In this document: positions 59,201-64,000 of the stretch, piece by piece
Layout of the letters: each line of letters opens with the position of its first letter
Numbering within the stretch: position 1 is the first letter of the stretch
DNA from: Phlegmacium glaucopus
Lineage: Eukaryota; Basidiomycota; Agaricomycetes; Agaricales; Cortinariaceae
Length of the DNA: 64,000 bases
Reading direction: 5' to 3'
Assembly (NCBI GenBank): GCA_015039465.1
Contig: MU130702.1
Coordinates: 759,237 to 823,236, forward strand
The notes under the pieces: model-generated
What the model was told of the DNA's origin: nothing
What the model saw: the letters and a program-made list of their open reading frames with translations, nothing else
The model's database searches: none
Position numbers and translations under genes: made by a program

Positions 59201-62200
59201 GACTGAAAAGCATTTGCAAGACCAAAGCATGTGGCGTTAACATTCTTCGGGCTTGAGCCAGTCCTCTATCGATGGCTTCTTTATCGGTTGGGCTATAATT
59301 GTTGACATGATAGAATGGATCTTCATAACTGGACATCATCAGTAAGGAATAAGAGTCACACAATATTTGGCTTACTTCAACGACTTCGAGAAAAGCCCTT
59401 TCTGCAACCAGATCGTATCTGACCAAGCAGATAGAATCTCGCCCATCAAACTAACCTCCACTTCGGATTTTTCAGCGATTACCCAACTCCAAACTTCGAT
59501 TCCAGATGTGATAGCCGAGGGAGTAGCCACACCAAAAGGTAAGCTAACCAAATAATGCAACAACTCATAGTCATTCTATTTACTTCTGTGAGTGAGAATC
59601 AGCAACATTTGAAATAGCCGGTCGCACCTTTTTCAGAGAAATAAGGGTCGCTGCACATCGAAAGAGTAACCGTCTCAAATCATGAACAGTCAGGTTACTG
59701 TTTTTCGCCCGAATTTCTTCCATGGTATCTGATAATTTGGCCTTCAAGGCCTTAATTTCTGTCGACGGTGCGTTTTGGGGTGGTAATGTAGCTAGCTTAT
59801 CACTACCTGGGTGAATAGTCAATAATAGGTAAAACGAAGGATGAAATGCTGATAACCTTCACGATTTGCCAGACGAAGGCCGGCCGCCTCTCCTGCATAG
59901 TATCCCTTTATTGCAATTTGGCTTGCAAGGGCTTTTGCAGCATCAAGTTTCCATGGTGATAAGGACGACAGACACACTGGGTTACAATAAGACCGTCAGA
60001 TTAGAGAAATTCACTGTTATGGACACACACACCTAGTTGTCGATGAACTGGTCCTATGGCTTTTCCAAATTGTTCTGCAATAGAGGCGCCCAGTTCTGCG
60101 TAATTGATGGCGGCAGTTGGCTGATAAACGGCCAAGTATTTCTTTGTGGACGTGAGATTTAGTATGCCAAAAAAAAAAAAACCTACCTGCAAGGTTGACC
60201 GGAGCTCCATAGGAGCACGACCCAAGGCCAACTCAAACCAGTTGTTCGCATTCCGCTTCAATTGACCAAGTATTTCTTTGCGAATTCGGTAGCTATCTGT
60301 CAGTTGAAGCGTTATGTCACTTCTATCAGAGCGGAATTCATATATAGGATTGTACTGGGGATATTCAATGATCAGCATCGCTTTATCCGATAGTTTTAAA
60401 ATTTACCTCGTCGATATACTCGTTTTCGCAGGCCCGTTGGAGCAATGTAAGGACTTCAAGGATGGCAAAGACGAGCAGCGGATCACACATAAGAGAAGGG
60501 AAGGATGTTATTAGACGATTGAGATACTTGGAAGCGATGTCTCTGGCCTTGGCAATGCGATGGGTGCTTAAGACTACAAGAGTGTGAAGTTCGGAAGAGA
60601 GATGCTTTGGTAGAGCTTGCTGGGATGCTTTGACATTGAGATCATTAATGGAGTCTCGTACGACCTTAACCATTCATCACGTCTCGGTCATAGAAGACAA
60701 GTGTTAAATGACAGACCTTTTCTGCGATGGATTCCATACACGCACTTAGGCCAAGATGTTTGTTCAAGCTCTCGTTGATGAAGTATGAAACCAGCGACGA
60801 TGGAAATCCTGCAGCGGAGCGCATACTCTCGATGTCATGAAGTGTTAAAATAAAGATAACTTGGCCTGATGACAGGTGTCGACTGTCGCTCGCACGATAT
60901 GCGATATATCTCGTCAAACAACTCCGGTGAATATCTATGACCTGCAATAATGGTAAATAAGGAGACGGGGGGAAAGGTCGCGGGTGCCATACTAACCGTA
61001 TTAGCATATTCTTGTCGAATCACAGAGATATATTCGACATCACTGGCTGCTGCGTCATGCGATTCTTCTACAACCATTGATGGTGTTTTGGTAGCGATAC
61101 GCGACAATGCAGGTCTCAACCAATCCATGGCAGTTGCTTCGCTAGTGTTGGCACTTGTGAAACCGAACAGTACGCATAAAAACCATGTATTTCTGAAAAG
61201 TGATACGATCTCTGGCGATGAATCTTTGCGAGGATTAAAATCGTCATGACTGAGCAAGGCGTCTATGGGAAGTAAGAGAGATGCTAGTTGCTCGATCATG
61301 TCATCAGTCTATAGTTGTCATTAGTACGACGATGCAAGGTAGTTAGGCGTACATACTTTTACGTGGTGATTCGCTATTTTTAAGTTTTGGATGGCGACAC
61401 CTTTATCGGCAAACAAGGTGAGTAGCTCGACTAGGTATGTTTCATAAAATTCAGGTCGTTTATGTAACTCTTGGGCTAGGCGGGTTTGTGAAGCCAAGAC
61501 CTATTCATATCATCAATACATATATAATTCAATGTTCAAAGCCAAAACAAACCATGTTGTTAGAGAATCTGGGATCGTCAGGATTTGCTGACCGGTTGAT
61601 GGCAGAAAAGGCTCGGACAATATCATTAAAAGAGCCCTGCGGCGCTACTAATGCGAGGTTCACAAGATTGTAGGCGATTGCCGCTTCTACAGTCGGTTCT
61701 GCAGCGGGTAAACGTTGCAAGAGCATGGAGATTGTGAGTCGAGTAACCTATATGTTGTCAAAGGTTGATGATTGTTCCCTGATGTGCAAGTAAGACTCAC
61801 TTCTTCCACCTTAAATTCTAATGCAAGTCTTGTAACGACTGAAATGGTACTTATTCCAATCAGCCTCTTTTCATCCTCGGAAAGACCACGTAAACCAGAC
61901 TCGAGAGAATGCGCGTTGTTACGAATGTGAGAATTGAAGGGATGATTGTGGATGCTATTGACATCATATATATCCTTGCTTGTTGCCGCAATGTAATTGA
62001 GAAGAGAGTACATATTTGACATGATCAAGTCATCACCAGGGGCGAGCTGAAAGGGGCTAAGCGAGGGATATAGGGCCAGATATAAGACGAGTACCTTGAT
62101 ACAAATGGCCAAACATTTCGCAGCGGCAGATAGTGGAGGAAGGGTTCTGGCTTCAGAAGAGAACTCGAATTCGAAGAGGGGCAAAGGTGAGGTGACAAAG

Positions 62201-63767
62201 CGTCGTAAATGGCCAACCATATCGGCAGCTATATCAGGAAAGCTGTCGAAAAAAAAAAACTATCAAGGAAGTGTAGTGAAGAAAAAGGAAAACCTACGTT
62301 CGAACTAAAACGGTTGTGGCTTTTAACGCGGCTTCCTGGACTAAGTTGTCTGAAAAAGGAGAGTCGGTGCTGAGAAGCAGCAAAATTCGATTGTATAGTT
62401 GATCGTCAATTTCCCGAAGTGCCAGACAGCAAATGGATGCAAGTTTCTGGTTTAAAGATTGTGAGTAAGAATGATATGCTGCGAAATGAGAATGTACCAG
62501 GCTCTCCGACATGGTCTCCCAAGCATAAGTATCGAGGGAAGGCTCAGAGTCCATCTCCTCTATCTGTACCAACAGATCCGAGAAACATTTCATCGCATAC
62601 TGGATGGTGTCTTTGAGTATAATTTTCGTTCGGTCATCTTCAATATCAAGTTCCAAGGCAGAATTTCGCGTTAACGATAGCCACGCCTTGTTAGCCGCTG
62701 CCGCTTCTACAACCGGACTCCTTGTTGCAAGAGGAACAGCCAAAGCTTGTGCAAGAATTGTCCACTCAGTCTCCAAAACGCAGCACACCATAAAGTAACC
62801 ACTCAAAGGTCGACCTTGAGCTACGTAACGAGCGACCAACGTCTGAACATAACGGAGAGTATCCGCGTCTGCGACCTCCTGCTGGACAATATCCACAAGA
62901 AGTCGATTGAGGCGATCGATAATGCCAGGGGAGCAAAGGATTTTTAGATGCGTGGTAAGAGCTTCCCATTGGGAAAGCGTCCAGCAGTAGGAGGTAGAAC
63001 TTATGGCTCGATAAAAACCATGGAGGGCAGGCATCAATTGAGTAAGGACAATGAGGGCTAGACGGTCATGACATCAGGAGCAACGAAATGTAGAGAGTGA
63101 GGGAAATCCTACAGGTACTATCGTGCGTTTTTTCGATTGTCTGTTCGACGAAGAAATAGATGGCTGAAGTTGCGCGGTCACTGTATTCTGGATGATCGCT
63201 TGAAATACGAAGCAAAGCAGCGACTGTTGAGAAAACGACTTGATCGGGTAAAGCCCATTCTGGAGAACAGCCCATTCAGAAACCTTTCATATTTAACAGT
63301 ACAAAGGTAGGGAAATACCTTTCCATGAAAGAGACTTGTCGAAATCGGTACATGGAATATCCCTCAAGATGTCGATTAAAACAGGCATAATGGTGTCAAT
63401 AGACTCATTTATATGAGAGTCTGAAAAGTTGACAACAAGCTCTCCAAATGCTATATTACAATGCACCCTTGATGCAGACTAATTCTGGTGTTAGTATTGG
63501 AATATTATAATAATAATGTTGTGGGTCAACATACCATGTAAACGCGTTCCGACTTGTCCACTTCGTTAGCTTCTTGATCATTCTCCATAATGGCTGAAGC
63601 TATGTTCACGCGCGTCCGAACTTTCGAAGATATAAGTTCCTGTGCATAGGTTCCATCATTGTTTGAAGCAATATCCGTCAGTATCCTTTGGTGTATATTT
63701 AATTCGAGGCTACAGACCGCATTATTAGGATTACAGAAGTAGATAACAGCTTGGCTCACCAATCCAT
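56206..63767 (-). CDS. STT4: Phosphatidylinositol 4-kinase alpha, STT4
   Basis: Plasma-membrane PI 4-kinase making PI4P. The first exon is 8 bases of coding sequence (ATG 63767), joined by an intron to [16 protein letters not shown], which explains the lack of an ATG in the next exon. A long helical scaffold of about 1,500 residues follows over about 20 exons. Toward the C-terminus lie DRYHRA-like [112 protein letters not shown] with the catalytic Asp, [27 protein letters not shown] and [20 protein letters not shown]. The end is built from tiny exons: 8 nt (56716-56723), 10 nt (56272-56281) and 17 nt (56206-56222, IPYK and stop). About 1,900 residues, complete. One intron appears to be AT-AC (56724-56784). 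Confidence 0.93.
56724..56784 (-). other. Probable AT-AC intron in STT4
   Basis: Sixty-one bases on the minus strand beginning ATAAGTGCC and ending TTCCTTAC. Removing it joins GATATAG to the 8-nt exon GCCCTGGA, and a normal GT-AG intron (56668-56715) joins that to GGTATCAAA, giving FDIGPGGIKFEP. That matches the conserved PGG loop after DFG in PI 4-kinases. A GT-AG reading with donor four bases inside skips the small exon and gives FDIDKGIKFEP instead, losing the PGG. Confidence 0.72.
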
Positions 63768-64000
63768 TGGGAAATTCCTCAAGGCGAGTGCTGGCTATAT
63801 CGCTACTAGTGACCTGACTGTGTTTGGAGCTTGTTTGTATGTGATGTCATCGCCCCTTCTATGACTATATATAGGCTCGTGACCAGCCGGTTCTTACTAA
63901 TCAAACGATTCGGGCTCCGAAAGGTTCTGTAAGAACCGGCTGGGAGCAACGGGGAAGATTTAAGGGAGTCACACTTGTCACAAAAGACTTAGTGAAATTT
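63768..64000. promoter_or_regulatory. STT4 promoter region with TATA stretch and inverted repeat
   Basis: TATATATA at 63866-63873, about 100 bases before the STT4 ATG, is a possible TATA box. Beyond it stands a perfect 15-bp inverted repeat, CCAGCCGGTTCTTAC at 63883-63897 and its complement at 63929-63943, with 31 bases between. The repeat may be a factor site, a hairpin, or the end of a short transposable element; the window stops soon after. Confidence 0.55.
63883..63943. repeat. Perfect 15-bp inverted repeat, 31-base spacer
   Basis: Arms CCAGCCGGTTCTTAC and GTAAGAACCGGCTGG are exact complements. In transcript form it would make a stable stem-loop. Each arm also contains the 6-base palindrome CCGG-centred GCCGGT/ACCGGC word. 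No target-site duplication could be recognised at the outer ends. Confidence 0.85.

Noticed and set aside
60168..60181. Run of A in STT4 as a possible frameshift
   Set aside because: It falls in an intron (polypyrimidine tract on the minus strand), so it does not affect the protein.

Overview
This window reads as nuclear DNA of a basidiomycete fungus, most likely an Agaricomycete (mushroom-forming). Genes are broken by many introns of about 48-60 nt, intergenic gaps are short, both strands are used, and the gene content is fungal: DHA2 transporter, SLT11, MET8, NPR2, TAP42, creC, STT4, an RNA-silencing RdRP and an F-box protein of a type common in Agaricomycetes. There is no operon structure, CRISPR array, phage or intact transposon. 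All products are assigned by reading conserved motifs by eye; exon borders are approximate unless stated.

Layout. 1-525: decayed SRPK-type kinase remnant running off the left edge, then about 2.3 kb without a gene. 2871-12035: DHA2 MFS transporter, GID4 (degron receptor of the GID/CTLH ubiquitin ligase), a Baeyer-Villiger-type flavin monooxygenase, and a membrane-type casein kinase 1, all on +. 12317-17184 (-): JmjC demethylase-like protein with a Pro/Gln/Tyr/Asn repeat tract, divergent from a Zip3/RNF212-like RING protein (17675-19284), then a LEA2-type membrane protein. 20893-22208: a repeat-bearing gap with an inverted, truncated copy of the next gene, a YeeE/YedE-type transporter (22209-23482).

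23724-38480 is a dense housekeeping block: SLT11/RBM22 (-) with MET8 (+), RCL1 (-) with UBA3 (+), NPR2 (-) with OGG1 (+), TAP42 (+), YPT6/RAB6 (-) with methylenetetrahydrofolate reductase (+). 38798-47774: APC15-like subunit (-), F-box protein (+), creC/WDR20 (-), branched-chain keto acid dehydrogenase E1 beta (+), and an unrecognised membrane protein (-). 48000-55896: RNA-dependent RNA polymerase and telomere protein POT1 in tandem. 55965-56052: tRNA-Ser(CGA) with a 6-nt intron. 56206-63767 (-): the large PI 4-kinase STT4.

Themes. Several genes touch sulfur and methionine metabolism (YeeE/YedE-like transporter, MET8 for siroheme, MTHFR with a TCACGTGA box just upstream), and several touch nutrient control (GID4, NPR2, TAP42, creC); these links are inference from gene identity and are not a demonstrated cluster. 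The most unusual details are an apparent AT-AC intron beside an 8-nt microexon in STT4, an inverted partial duplication beside the YeeE gene, start codons of SLT11 and MET8 only 23 nt apart, and an SRPK pseudogene with TGG-to-TAG lesions. I did not find a convincing new multi-gene system.
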